Shown here in pieces: positions 21,400 through 32,949 of a stretch of DNA of 64,000 bases. This DNA comes from Vombatus ursinus (lineage: Eukaryota > Chordata > Mammalia > Diprotodontia > Vombatidae), in NCBI RefSeq assembly GCF_900497805.2, contig NW_020954588.1, forward strand, positions 13,250,459 to 13,314,458, given 5' to 3'. The notes under the pieces are model-generated. The model saw only the letters and a list, made by a program, of their open reading frames with translations. It searched no databases and was not told the origin of the DNA. A program made the position numbers and the translations under genes. The stretch's first letter is position 1. Each line of letters starts with the position of its first letter.

Positions 21400-21560
21400 A
21401 TCAAAACAGATCTGGAAGGGATCTTCTAGGCCAACTTCCTCATTTTATGTATGAAGAAATTGAGTCTCAGAGAGGATAAATGACTCACCCAAGACCACAC
21501 AAACAGTAAGTGACAGAGTGGCAATTGCGTTTGATCTGAGTTTGGTTGCCTTTTAGCATT
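21400..21560 (-). repeat. MIR-type fragment
   Basis: 'ctggaagggatcttctaggc', 'tgaagaaattgagtctcaga', 'cccaagaccacacaaacagt'. Antisense, diverged. Confidence 0.65.
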
Positions 21561-21571
21561 GTCATTCATGT

Positions 21572-21802
21572 CTATGTGTTGCAGTGAATAGAGTGCCTGG
21601 CCCAGTCAGGAAGACTCATCTTCCTGAGCTCAAATCTGTCCTCAGACACTTACTATCTGTGTGATCCTGGGCAAGTCACTTAACCTTATTTGCCTCATGA
21701 GCTGGAGAAGGAAATGACAAACCATTCCAGTATCTTTGCCAAGAAAACACCACATGGGGTCACAAAGAATCAGACATGACTGAAAAACAACTTAACAACA
21801 AA
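21572..21802 (+). repeat. tRNA-headed SINE with RTE/BovB-like tail, with target-site duplication
   Basis: Sense copy: 'cagtgaatagagtgcctggc', 'gtgtgatcctgggcaagtca', 'ccattccagtatctttgcca', 'tcagacatgactgaaaaaca' with an ACAACAAA end. Flanked by 9-bp direct repeats cattcatgt at 21563-21571 and 21803-21811. Confidence 0.9.
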
Positions 21803-22049
21803 CATTCATGTTCCTTTCATCATTTTGTACATCGTTACCCTGGTTCTGTTTTCTTCAACTCCATGTCAATTCACTTGAGCTTTCCTACGTATCTCTGAAT
21901 TCTGCATACTCCTTGTTCATTTTTTTTAACAGAGCTATGATATTCAGTGGTATGCATATACCTATTTTTTCAGTTATTTGCTACCACAAAAAGCCAAGCT
22001 GTCATTTTTCCCAAACACTACTTTTCCGCTACTAAACATCAAACACACA

Positions 22050-22780
22050 CTTCTTTCTTCCACAAAGGCAGAGAAGATTGAGGTGGGTTGCTTTGTTTAA
22101 GCGTAATTTGGGTCCAGGAGAATATTCCTTGCATTCATGATTTACATGCACTGGCCTGAGGACTTGGCAATAATCAGACTCAGTAATACCATCTACAGTC
22201 TTTCGGGTAACATGTCACTTTCTCATCAACAACTCAACATGTTCAGCGACTAATGTTTCACACATTTCTCTGGTAGCTAACCAGCTGAAATAATACTAGG
22301 GGTGGGAGAAGCAAAACAATTGTTGTTCCATTGGGTAAATTTGTTCCTGTTGTTTGAAAATCTGACACAGACTCAACCAAATTATTTTTATAGTCCATGA
22401 GCTTGAGATACCTATTCTGATCTTTCATATATTTTTTTTCCTTGATATCCCAGAGGATGCTGTTGATTTCACGAGGAAGGGCATATGTTCTTGGATGTCT
22501 GTCCTGTCAGGCATCTAAGTTTCAAAAATATTCTCTTCATACTTCATGTACCAAAAAATGAAAAGTTGGGTATTTGGATTAAAAGATGAGCTTTATAACA
22601 ATCAAATAAGACCCACTCTAATCAGAGCCTAGGGAATGCTGCAGTTATTAAAATTGAGGCTTCCTCAGTCATAAACATTTCCCTTCTTTCAATGAATATA
22701 TTTTAGTTGAACCTCTATTGATAAGGCCAGTGGAATAGTGGTGGTGGTTTCTTCCTTCTCATCTGAAAGTCAGGTTCATA
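22050..22780. other. No recognisable feature
   Basis: Repeat-free to the eye. Isolated CpGs. No open frame of note. Confidence 0.35.
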
Positions 22781-22784
22781 GGCA

Positions 22785-22970
22785 TCATAGAATCAGAGAT
22801 TTAGAGAGACCTTTGATACTACCAGGTCTCATTCCCTCATTTTACAGAAGAGGAAACTGGGACACAGAAAATTGAAGTGTCTTGCCCATGGTGACATAGC
22901 TAGTTTCTGAACTAGGATTATCCCCCAGTCCTTCCTGACTCCAAATTGAGTACCATGTGCAGTATACTAT
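22785..22970 (-). repeat. MIR-type CORE-SINE fragment
   Basis: 'atagaatcagagatttagag', 'ttacagaagaggaaactggg', 'gtgtcttgcccatggtgaca', 'ccttcctgactccaaattga'. Confidence 0.75.
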
Positions 22971-23341
22971 AGAGTAGGAAGGTTTGTCCCGATACAATGG
23001 ACGAGCAGGCATCTGTCTACTTGATATGTCTCCAGGGGTACCAGGAAGAAGTATCTGTTCCCTGAACCCTAAAATTCCTTTAATATAGAGCCAAGTCCTA
23101 TTCCACAATAAACACAGAGACTTAACATACGAAGACTCTTCCCCTCATGAGACATAACAAGGTTTTGTGATTCTGTGATACTTCAAAATGGATATTTCCT
23201 CCACTGATGCATAGAGTGACCCCTCTGGCACTTAGTAGTTATCAGGACTTTTAAAATTTAATTTAATTAAAAAAAATGTTAAATAAAAGTCTGCTTTCTT
23301 TCCCTGCTATCTCACACCATTAAGAAAACAAACTGTTTTCT

Positions 23342-23432
23342 ATGTATGTGTGTATATATATACACACATATATTTATACATATATGTGTGTATATATGTA
23401 TACACACATTTATATGTTGAAATATATATATC
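23342..23432. repeat. TA/TG/CA-rich compound microsatellite
   Basis: Alternating purine-pyrimidine tract (TGTATATA, ACACACAT units). The open frame across it is repeat-derived. Confidence 0.9.
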
Positions 23433-23499
23433 TGACTATATTTTTATGTAATCAAACAAACAAAATTTCTGATTTGGTCATGTTCAAAAAGAAAATATG

Positions 23500-23935
23500 T
23501 CTCAATTTTCATTTTGAGCCTATCATCTCACTGTACAGGGATGGGTAGTGTGTTTCAACACAAGGACTCTGGAATTATGATTAGTTATTGTGTTGATCAT
23601 TATTACTGTCTTTCTAAGTTATTTATCTTTATATTATTATTGATATTGTATAAATTTTACTCCTGGTTCTGCTTATCTCACCCACCATCAATTCAAAAAG
23701 TCTTCACAAATTTCTCTGAAACTATGCTTTTCATCATTTCTTATAGCACAACGCTATTCCATCGCATTCATATACCATAACCTTTTTAGCCATTCCCCAA
23801 TTGATGGGCATTCCCTTAGTTTCCATTTTTTTGCCACCACAAAAAGAACTGTTATGAATATTTTTGCATATGTAGATCCATTTCCTATTTCTTTGATCTC
23901 ATTGGGATATAGACCTGCGTCTGACAGTCATGACA
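23500..23935 (-). mobile_element. L1 LINE 3' part, antisense
   Basis: ORF2 C-terminal region read antisense: 'tcttatagcacaacgctatt ccatcg', 'gccattccccaattgatggg', 'tttgccaccacaaaaagaac', 'ctttgatctcattgggatat agacc'. Truncated at both ends. Confidence 0.9.
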
Positions 23936-24339
23936 GAACTCATCAATTGGTGGCCAACTTTCTGTTGATAAGCTGTTCCAGACTTAGGCAGATTGATCTT
24001 TGGATGGCAGACATACAGTCCATATAGAGTTCAGTATTCCACTCATAGTAAAATCTGCTATAAATTGCACTTCTCTGGCATAATACTTAAGAACTCTGAA
24101 AGCTCATTTTATTGCCACTTTTTCTCGTACCATGGAGTCATTTTGATGGACAAAGTTATATCAAGATAGAAATATTAGATGTATTAAGTGAACAATAGAA
24201 AGCATAGGGGCACAGGACATCTGAAAGAGAAAGGGGAGAAGGAAGGGTATGCAAATGGGAAATGGGTTCACATACATTATTTTTAGGATTACACATTCTC
24301 AGAGTAACAAAGGAACTTAATATGGCAAAATGAAATGAG

Positions 24340-24570
24340 CCAGAACTTTGAGTCAAAAGAGATCTGTGGTCAAATACCCACTCTAACATTTACTAGCTGA
24401 AGTCATGGGCAAGTCAAAATCTCAGTTGTTCCATCTGACACTGGAGATAATAAAAACTGTAGTTATTTCCTCTTGGGATTATTATGAAAACCAAATGAGA
24501 TAATAGATGGAAAGCTCTTGGAAAACCTTAAAGTGTTACACTCATGGCAGTTGCTATTATTATTCTATTT
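24340..24570 (+). repeat. MIR/THER-type CORE-SINE
   Basis: Sense: 'taacatttactagctgaagt', 'atgggcaagtcaaaatctca', 'gataatagatggaaagctct tgg', 'ttgctattattattc'. Confidence 0.8.
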
Positions 24571-24579
24571 AGTTAGAGT

Positions 24580-25870
24580 ATGACATCCCCCTCCTAGAAA
24601 ATTCCCATGAAGTTGGCATCCACCTTCTACTTGAAGTCCCACAGTAATGAGACCTCACAAGATGGTCTATTCCATTTCTGTAAAGATCTAATTATTAAGA
24701 CATTTAAAAAATATCTAAACCCAAACTCTGACCCCTGAGACCAAGGAGAAAGTTTTATCCTTCTTATTCCATACGACATCCTTTCAAACACTTGCTTATT
24801 GTGATTATAAACTCCCCTCCTCCTCAAGTCTTCTCTTCCCTGGAAGATGCATCTTCAGTTCCGTCGAATGATCATCATATAACATAGTTCCCTTCACTAA
24901 CCTGGTTGACCTCTACAAACACGTGAACTTGTCAGTGCTTATCTCAAAATGTATTTCCCCAAATTAAACAAAATTCTATAGATTTTATCTGACCAGGTCA
25001 GCACAATGAGACTAACATGTTCCTCAATCTGGAGATTATACTTCAAGGGAAATGATGTGTATAAGGTGTATTATAATCCATGAAGTGTTATATAAATCAG
25101 GCATAGACTCAACTTATTTATATATCTAAAATTATATGCAGCACAAAATATATAGGCAGTTGTAAGTATATGAATACATGAGTATGGGTAACTTGTTTAA
25201 TGCATCCTCAGCTCACAACAATTTTGGATGTCACATTACATTGCTTACTCATATTGAACTTTCAATAAACTAACACTTTCAGGCCTTTTTAAACTAATTA
25301 CTTTATGTTGTTGTTCAGTAGTTTTAGTCATAGTCAACTCTTCGTGACCTCTTTTTGTGATTTTCTTTGCAAAGATATTGGAGTGGTTTGCCATTTGCAT
25401 TTCCAGCCCATTTTACAGATGAGGAAACTGAGGCAAACAGGGTGAAACAACATTTCCAGGGTCACCCAGCTCATAAGTGTCTGAGTTGAGAGTTGAACTC
25501 AGGTCTTCCTGACTCCAGGACTGGTTCTTCTCTATCCACTGTGCCATCTACCCAGTTACTGTATAGCTATCATGTATTTGTACACTTAGTTTTCTTAAGC
25601 TAATAAATATAGAACTATTTTATAGGATTTCATATATACACATATGTGTGTGTGTGTGCAATCTAATTTGTTTTTAGGGTCAATCCATCTCTGTAACTTG
25701 TTGAGATCTTGTTAAGATCCCAATTTTGTAATCCATCACATTAGCTAAGCTTTCTAGTTTCATGCCATTAAAAACTGTTACTCATGCCATCTATGTCTTC
25801 ATCTAAGTTACTGATAAAATTACTTAACAAATACTAGTTAAATGTACAGCCCTATAACACTCTACCAGAG
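24580..25870 (-). mobile_element. CR1/L3 LINE 3' portion, copy 1, antisense, split by a SINE
   Basis: Antisense CR1-clade 3' region: 'aagtcttctcttccctggaa gatgc', 'gttgacctctacaaacacgt gaacttgtca', 'tctgaccaggtcagcacaat', then after the SINE at 25305-25558 'cttgttgagatcttgttaag', 'catcacattagctaagcttt', 'ctcatgccatctatgtcttc atctaagttactgataaaat'. The same order is seen in copy 2 (26030-32560). The middle 25070-25300 is too decayed to follow. Confidence 0.7.
25305..25558 (-). repeat. tRNA-headed SINE with RTE/BovB-like tail, antisense, inside CR1/L3
   Basis: 'gttgttgttcagtagtttta', 'actcttcgtgacctcttttt', 'tggagtggtttgccatttgc', 'acagatgaggaaactgaggc', 'ttgaactcaggtcttcctga', 'tccactgtgccatctaccc'. 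Interrupts the older LINE copy 1. Confidence 0.9.
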
Positions 25871-25929
25871 GCACCCCTCTTTCTTTGTTTTTTTTTCCTT
25901 TTTTTAGATTGTCCAATCATAAAATCAAG

Positions 25930-26015
25930 TCAGGTTAAATCAAGGCAACAAGCATTTATTAAGTACCCACTCTGTGCGAAGTACTTTGCTAAGCACTGGG
26001 GACACATAGAAAGGC
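25930..26015 (-). repeat. L2 LINE 3' tip, antisense
   Basis: 'caacaagcatttattaagta', 'cccactctgtgcgaagtact', 'ttgctaagcactggggacac'. Confidence 0.85.
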
Positions 26016-26029
26016 AAGGTTACAGAATT

Positions 26030-26504
26030 TCAGATTTGAAAGGGATCTCACTGTTCATCTAATTTAACTCATACTGGAAAAGAGAATCTGCACTACAACA
26101 CATAAGGAAAAGGATCATTAAGCCTTTACTAGAAGACTTCCAGTGAAGTCTAACCCACCGCCCACTGCCTCACAATGAAGTCCCTTCTTCTTTTGATTAC
26201 CTCTAAATGGTAGAATGATTTTTTCCCCCAAAAATCAAGCCAAAATTTGCTTCTTTGCCACTTCTATCCCTTGCTCCTGGTTTTGCCTTCTGGGGCCCAG
26301 AGAAAAAATCTAATCCCTTTTCCACATGATAAACCTTTGAATACTTGACTAAATACTGTAGATGTGGTCTGGTCAGAGCAGAATAAAATGTTTTTTCAGA
26401 CAAATTGCTGTCTAAATATGTCTCCAATAAGACTATGGAGTCAATACCATGAACTCAATTATAAGACTTTACATGTTTATCCCTATTTAATTACATTTTA
26501 TGTT
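26030..26504 (-). mobile_element. CR1/L3 LINE copy 2, segment 1 (3' end)
   Basis: Antisense 3' terminus ('acagaatttcagatttgaaa', 'gggatctcactgttcatcta'), then 'cactgcctcacaatgaagtc', 'ttgctcctggttttgccttc tggggccc', 'gatgtggtctggtcagagca', 'ttttcagacaaattgctgtc', 'ataagactttacatgtttat'. Collinear with segments 2 and 3 once the two L1 insertions are removed. Confidence 0.85.
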
Positions 26505-27178
26505 ATATCCTAATGCGATCAAAGGTAGAAACATTTCATATATACAATATAATTAATAGTACTTTTTTTTTCTAGCAGCAAAAAAACAAATCCCAAAACA
26601 AAAACAAAAACTGAACTAGAAACAAAGTAGATATCCATCAACTGAGCAGAGGCTAAACAAAATCTGGTATATATCCATTATGGAATATTACCATAAGGTA
26701 AGAAATGATTAATATGAAAATTTAGAGAATCACAGAATAATATAGAAATTGATACAACTTCAAGAAAGCAGAAAGAGAAGAGCAATATATGCCATGACTA
26801 CAATAATGTAAAGTGAAAGAACAAAAAGGAAAATGACCCTGAACATTGTGTGATTATAATGACAGAGCCCGGTCTTCTAGAGAAGAGATAGGAAAATTCA
26901 CCTGTATTCCTCCTTGGCGGAGGAGAGTAGAATTTATGACTAGAATGATGCTTATGTCATCAGTTTCCATTGATAAATTGGCATATCCTGGGACAAGTAT
27001 TACCACTGGAAATTTCCTGAGGGAAGTATGCCTGGTCATATTCAGTCAATGGTCTATATGTAACTACTGAATTTTACTGAATTGCTTTTTTCCCTTCTCT
27101 TTTATTATGTTTTTTTTTTCTTTACAAAGGATGCCCTTTTGTAGAGAATATGAGAAGTAAAAAAAAAAAAGTTTAACA
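26505..27178 (+). mobile_element. L1 LINE 3' end, sense, inserted into CR1/L3
   Basis: Decayed sense L1 3' end: 'gatatccatcaactgagcag', 'tatatccattatggaatatt', 'aaagtgaaagaacaaaaagg', then a 3' UTR and an A11 run (27160-27170). The flanks 26486-26504 and 27180-27199 both resemble the CR1/L3 'ttaaatttcatcttatta' stretch, as expected for a decayed target-site duplication. Confidence 0.75.
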
Positions 27179-27179
27179 T

Positions 27180-27339
27180 GTTAATTTTTTGTCTCGTTAG
27201 AATCAGCCTGATACTCTAGCCTGTCAAGATCGCTTTTGGATCTAGATTCTCATTGAGTGTGCTGCTTTTTGAATCCTTCCCAGGTCTGTGTCATCTGCCA
27301 ATTTGATAAGCATGCCATCAATGTTTTTATCTTACTCAT
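27180..27339 (-). mobile_element. CR1/L3 LINE copy 2, segment 2
   Basis: 'actctagcctgtcaagatcg cttttggatc', 'ggtctgtgtcatctgccaat ttgataagcatgccatcaat'. It directly continues segment 1 and is followed in segment 3 by 'aagtcatttt'. Confidence 0.85.
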
Positions 27340-30300
27340 TTGTTTTGTTTTAAATTATTTATTTTTAACATTTTTTTCCTATTTAAATTTTGAGTTCCAG
27401 ATTCTCTCTCCTTCCCAACCCCTCACCCACTTAAAAGGAAAACAATGTGATATCAATGATATATGTGAAACCAAGCAAAATGTATTTCTAATATTAGGCA
27501 TACTGTAAAACATAGCAATTTTTTTTAAATCAAGAAAATTATACTTTAGTTTGCACTCAGAGTTTATTAGTTGTATTTCTCAAAATTGAGAGCATTTTTT
27601 CATCATGAGTCCTTTGGAATTGTCTTCTGTCGTATTGATGAGAGTATCTAAGTCTTTCAGAGTTGATCGTCTTTATAACATTATTGTTATTGTGCACAAT
27701 GATCTCTTGGTTCCCACTTCACTTTGCATCAGTTCATATGAATCTTCTCATGTTTTTCTGAAACCATCCACCTTGTCATATTTTGTAGCATAGTAATAGT
27801 CCATCACAATCATATGCTACAACTTGTTTGGCCACTCCCCAAATGGATGAGCATTTCTTCAAATTCAAATTATTTGCCACCATAAAAAGAGTTACTATAA
27901 AAATTTTTGTACATCTAGGTACTTTTCCTTTTTCTTTGATCTCTTTGGGGTATAGACTTAGTACTGGTATTGCTAGCTCAAAGGGTATACACAGTTTTAT
28001 AGCCCTTTGGGCATAGTTCCAGATTGTTCTCCAGCATGTTTGGACAAATTTATTTCTCCAACAACAGCTCATTAATGTTTTCCCTTGTCCCCTCCAATGT
28101 CATTTCTGATAGGTGTAAGGTGGTACCTCAGAGTTGTTTTAATTTTTCTCTAATCAACAGTGATTTAGAGTATTTTTATATGACTATAGATAGCTTTGAT
28201 TTCTTCTTCTGTAAACTACTTGTTCATATCATTTTACCATCTCTCAATTGGGGAATGGCTCTTTTTTATAAATTTGACTCAGTTCCTTATATATTTGAGA
28301 AATGAGGACTTTATCAGAGAAACTTGCTGTAAATTTTTCACAGTATCACTTCATTGTCTAAGGTACCTTTTAGCAAAATGCAGTTTCTCTAATTATCTCT
28401 TTTAATTCAGTCTTTTTTTGCTTTTGCTTTGTCTGAGATCATGATTTTTACTCTCACCTTTTTTACTTCAGCTGAAGCATAATAGATTCAGCTCCATCTG
28501 CTTATTTTAACACAGTGGGTGTCTCTCTGTCTCAAGTGTGTCTCTTGTACACAACATATTGTTAATTTTTGATTTCTAATCCATTCTACTCTCCACTTCC
28601 ATTTTATGGGTTAGCTTACCTCAATCACATTCACAGTTATGATTACTATATATTTCCCCCCATCCTGTTTTCTTTTGTTAATTCTTCTCTTTCTTTTTTT
28701 ATCCTGTCCCTAATCTAAAGTTCATTTTGCTTCTGACCACTATCTCCTTTAATCTGCTCTCCCTCTTGTCACCATCTCAGATCCTTTAATCTCTCCCCCT
28801 CCTATTTCTTCATTGGATAAGATTGATTTCTATACCCAACTGAATGTGCATATCTATATTTTTCCTTTTTTGAACTAATTCTGATGATAGTGAGGTTCAA
28901 GCATTGACCACTTCCTTTATCCCCCTCCACTATAAAAGCTCTTTCTTGAGCACCTCTTTTATGTGAGAAAATTTTCATTATTCTACCTCTCCTTCATCCC
29001 TTCTTTTGGTGCATCTCTCTTTCTCATTCATACGTTCATTTTTTTTTTGAAGTGGGATAATCCCAATATACTTGATTCATATCTATGTCTTCTGTCTATG
29101 TAGACTACTTCTAACTGCCCTAATAATTATAAAATTCTAGGGAATTACATGCATCATCTTCCCACCATATGGGAAGGTAAACAATTTAACTTTATTGAAT
29201 CCCTTATGGTTACTCTTTCATGTTTACCTTTTTGTAATTCTCTTGAATCTTTTGTTTGAATGTCAAATTTTCTATTCTGCTCTGGTCTTTTCTTTAGGAA
29301 AGCTTGAAAGTCCTCCTTTTCCTTAAATATCCATTTTCCACCCTGAAGGGTTGTTCTCACTTTTTCTGGGTAGGTAATTCTTGGTTGAAATTCTAGCTCC
29401 TTTGCCTTATGGAATATCATATTCCATGCCCTTCTCTTCTTTAGTGTAGACGCTGTTAAATCTTGTGTTATCCTGACTGTGGCTCTACAATATATGTTCT
29501 AGTTGTTTGCAATATTTTCTCCATGATCTGGGAGCTCTGGAAATTAACTATAACATTCCTGGGAGTTTTCATGTTGGGATCTCTTAAAGGAGGTGATCAG
29601 TGGATTCATTCCATTTCTATTTTAGCCTCTGGATCTCAGATATTGGAGTAGTTTTTCTTGATAATTTCTTAAAATATGATGTCTAGGCTCTTTTTTAAAT
29701 CATGGTTTTCTAGCAGTGTAATAATTCTTAAATTATCTCTCATTGATCTATTTTGTAGGTCAGTTGTTTTCCGAAGAGATATCTCATGTTTTCTTCTAGG
29801 TTTTTGTTCTTTTGACTTTGTTCTATTGTTTCTTAAAGTTTCATTGAGTCATTAGCTTCCACTTTCCCCATTTTAATTTTTAAGGAATTACTTTTTCCTG
29901 TGACTTTTTGTACTTCCTTTTCCATCTGGCCAATTCTGCTTTTAAAGGAGCTCTTTTCTTCAGTGAATTTTTGTGCCTCTTTTACCTTTATTTTGGGGTT
30001 TTTAATGTGTTATTTTCTTCAATTTCTGTGCCTCTTCTACCAAGCTGTTAATTCTCTTTTCGTAATTTTCTTGTATCACTCTCATTTTGTTTCCCAATTT
30101 TTCCTCTATCATTCTATTTCTTTAACTCTTCCAAGAATTCTAGTTGGGTTTGGGTCCAATTAGCATTTTTTCTTTGAGGTTTTCCTTGTAGTTATTTTCA
30201 AATTCTTGTTCTTTTCTAAGTTTATGTTTTGGTTTTCCCTGCCACCATAGTAGCTTTTTTGGTCATGTTTTTATTATTGTTCTTTGCTCATTTTCCTATC

Positions 30301-31083
30301 CTATCACTTTGAATCTTATGTTAAAGTTATGTTAAAGTTGGGCTCTGCTTGATGGTAAGGAGGCACTGTGCCAAACTTCAGGCTTTTTCATGCTGCTGTT
30401 TTCATAGCTAGTTTGGGGGGGGGGTGGGGGTCTGCAAGTATTCAGTGTTCTGAAAGTGGTGCTGTCCTGGGAGAGGTATGGTCATACTATCCTAGTCTAT
30501 ACTCTGGTCTTCCCAGGAATGGCCCCTGGTCCCCTGCAAAGCTCCTTGATCCTGAAATTGTAACCAGGTCCCTTGCTCTCCTTGCTAGTGTTCCTCTTTG
30601 CCCTGCAATGGTGACCAGGCCATTTGCTCCCTTGTGACTAACCAATAAGCACTCCTCTCTACCCAAGAACTGCAACCCAGAACTGCTTGTGGGCAATAGA
30701 GTTACCATTCAGTGCTGGCTGCACTCAATGGCAGCAAAAAAAAAATCTCCTGCCATCTTTTTCCAATCAGTTTCTACCACCACCACCCCTTACCATCCCT
30801 GGGCTGAGAGCTCCCAAAGCTGTTGCTACTGCTGTCACGGCTGCTTCTAAAATGTGCAAGTGGTACTCTAGCCATACTCCAGGCCTGAGCCCACCCTAGT
30901 GTTACAGACCTTTCCTACAGACCTCCTAATTGTTTTAGGTTGGAGAAATGTCTCCCTCTGATCTTTTGTTGGCTCTGCCACTCCAAAATTTTATTTGCAG
31001 CTTTATTTTAAATTTGTTTGGAAGGAAATACTAGGAAAGTTCAGCTGGGTCCTAGCCTGTACTCAGCCATCTTGGCTCTACCC
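27340..31083 (-). mobile_element. L1 LINE with intact outline but ORF2 core missing
   Basis: Antisense. Order from the left: 3' UTR (27345-27600); ORF2 C-terminus (27600-28340, minus strand reads GVAKQVVAYDCDGLLLCYK); an abrupt switch near 28340 to the ORF2 endonuclease region (compare 35640 on); the ORF2 start block about 28600; the inter-ORF region; ORF1, whose C-terminal domain reads ELEFQPRITYPEKVRTTL at 29154-29420; the 5' UTR; and the end 'cagccatcttggctctaccc' at 31065-31084. Most of the endonuclease-to-RT part of ORF2 (a few kb) is absent. ORF1 and ORF2 remnants carry many stops. It lies inside the CR1/L3 copy between 'tttttatctta' and 'aagtcatttt'. Confidence 0.9.
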
Positions 31084-32560
31084 AAGTCATTTTAAAAAGT
31101 ATTGTATAGCACAAGGTTGTATACATATCCCTAGAGGCCTCTCCTGGGGACCTTATTCCAAGATAAGATTGAACTAACAGAATAACTATACTTTAAATCT
31201 GGTTATTCAACCAATTCCAAATCCATCCAACTGTGCTATTGTCTAGCCCATATCTCCCCAACTATTTCATAAAAATAATGAGATATTTTATCAAAAACTT
31301 TACTAAAATACAGATTAAATCATAGCTACAGTATTCATCTTATGTGCTAATTTAATAACCTTGTCTAAAAAAAAGAAATAAGGTTGGTATGGCATGACCT
31401 GATCCTGATGATAAGGAAATAATCAGTAAACGATTAAGCAGCTAATATGTGCCAGGCACTCTGCTAAGCACTGATGAAGTCATATTACCTTTTCATCATG
31501 ACTTTCTTTTCTAGGTGCTCATTATTATCTCTTTAGTAATGTATCTTAGAATATTGCAAAGAATCAAAATTAAGCACACTGGTCTGATGTTTGCAGACTC
31601 TGTTCTTTTCCTTTTTTGTAATCAGGACAACATATAACGTTGTCAAGACCTGTGGTTCCTCTCCTCTTCTCTGCAATCTTTGCAAAATCACAGAGAATGG
31701 TACAAGAATTCTACCCTAACATCCTTTCAGTACCTGAAAATGTAATTCATACGGGGTAGGTGATTTGAATTCATCCAGAGCAGCAAGTCAACTCCCTATT
31801 AGCCATTATTGTTTTGTGCTTTCCAGATGACAAATTATTGTTTCTTGACAGCAAAAACTAAAGCAAAGTTAGAAAAGCAGTTGTCTTTTCTTTCTTTTAT
31901 CAGTTCTCATCATGTCACCCCATCCACCTAAATAGTGATCTTATCCCTTCTTTTACAGGGGGAATACACCAAAGGAATTAATACTCACCATAAGCCCATC
32001 TGTTTAACCTTAGCTCTCTTGGTCATCCACGGCTCATTCAGAAGTCCAGTGTCCCAACACTCTTCTTGAGGTCCTGTGTCATATTTTTTTAATTGAATCT
32101 CTGTTACCTGCTTTTGCTTCCATCTTCTGCATACAATTTATGAAATGATCAATTGATTGTTGTATAACTGTGTATCCATATTAATCTTTTGAGATAATTT
32201 CCATTTTCTCTCCTCAACAAAATTGTTTCTCTTTCTGTCTTCATAATTGCTTTACTGAGAGCCTCTCATAGCTCCTGGGCTGACTTTCCATGGAGAATTT
32301 TGGTCCATGAGATCCTACCTATGCTTCACCTAGGCCATTTAACTTTTGCTCTCCTGAAATCTACAGTGAATATCAGACTGCACAGCTTTTCTATCCTTTG
32401 CCACAAACCTTATTGGGTTATTTTGATCATTTAGTATTTTCTTCTTATTTGACTGTTCTGTATATTAGGTATACTATAAAGAGAGCAGTTATACCTAGAA
32501 CTAAAATATTACCTTTGATTTACAGAGCACTACTCTGTGACCAATTGAAAATTCTACATT
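31084..32560 (-). mobile_element. CR1/L3 LINE copy 2, segment 3 (reverse transcriptase part)
   Basis: Antisense RT. The minus strand around 31200-31310 reads D-L-I-C-I-L...K then GLDNSTVGWIWNWLNNQ, matching the CR1-clade block with VYLDFSKAFD and GLD-TVRWI-NWL. Near 31575-31610 it reads NIRPVCLIL, the degenerate NYRPVSLTS motif. Stops are frequent, so it is long dead. A short L2-like tip (about 31425-31470) interrupts it. Similarity fades towards 32560. Confidence 0.85.
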
Positions 32561-32574
32561 TCTCAAGTCAAGTC

Positions 32575-32705
32575 AAATCAACAAACATTCTAAGCACCTA
32601 CTATATGCCAGGCAATGTGCTAAATTCTTACTTTTATTGTTGTATTTCTGTTAGTGTTTAGTACCTTGTTTTGCACATAGTTGTTACATAATAAATAATT
32701 ATTTT
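32575..32705. repeat. L2 LINE tails, back to back
   Basis: An antisense tip ('ctaagcacctactatatgcc aggcaatgtgctaa') at 32590-32625, then a sense tail ('gtgtttagtaccttgttttg cacatag', 'aataaataatt') at 32650-32700. Confidence 0.65.
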
Positions 32706-32784
32706 ATAAATGAATGAGTAAATGAATGGAATCCTTTGATATCCCTTGTAAATACAAAGTATTACAATCATTATCCCTTCTAGG

Positions 32785-32945
32785 CTCATAAGGCCATAGC
32801 TTTAGAACTGGAAAGGGTCTTCAGCTATTTCAGTTTCGAAAATGAGACTCAGAAAGAAAAACTGACTTGCCAAAAATCACACAAATTGCCCCTGGCACAA
32901 CTAAGACATAAATTCAGAGCCCCTGGTTATCAGTCTAGTACTCAC
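32785..32945 (-). repeat. MIR-type fragment
   Basis: 'ctttagaactggaaagggtc', 'aactgacttgccaaaaatca cacaaa', 'agagcccctggttatcagtc'. Confidence 0.65.
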
Positions 32946-32949
32946 TCCA

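Larger units (their letters stand above)
21150..22045 (-). mobile_element. Old L1 LINE 3' end, split by a SINE
   Basis: Antisense L1 of an older subfamily. The 3' UTR part (21165-21400: 'gtaaacagtattacaaaccc', 'ggagtgtgcttcatcatctg ttctt') continues, after a MIR-like stretch (about 21400-21560) and a SINE (21572-21802), with 'accctggttctgttttcttc' and 'tgctaccacaaaaagccaag' (21838-22000), the ORF2 C-terminal side. Confidence 0.7.

Noticed and set aside
27776-28072. 98-codon minus-strand frame that could look like a small protein
   Set aside because: It is a decayed L1 ORF2 C-terminal remnant (YDCDGLLLCYK block).
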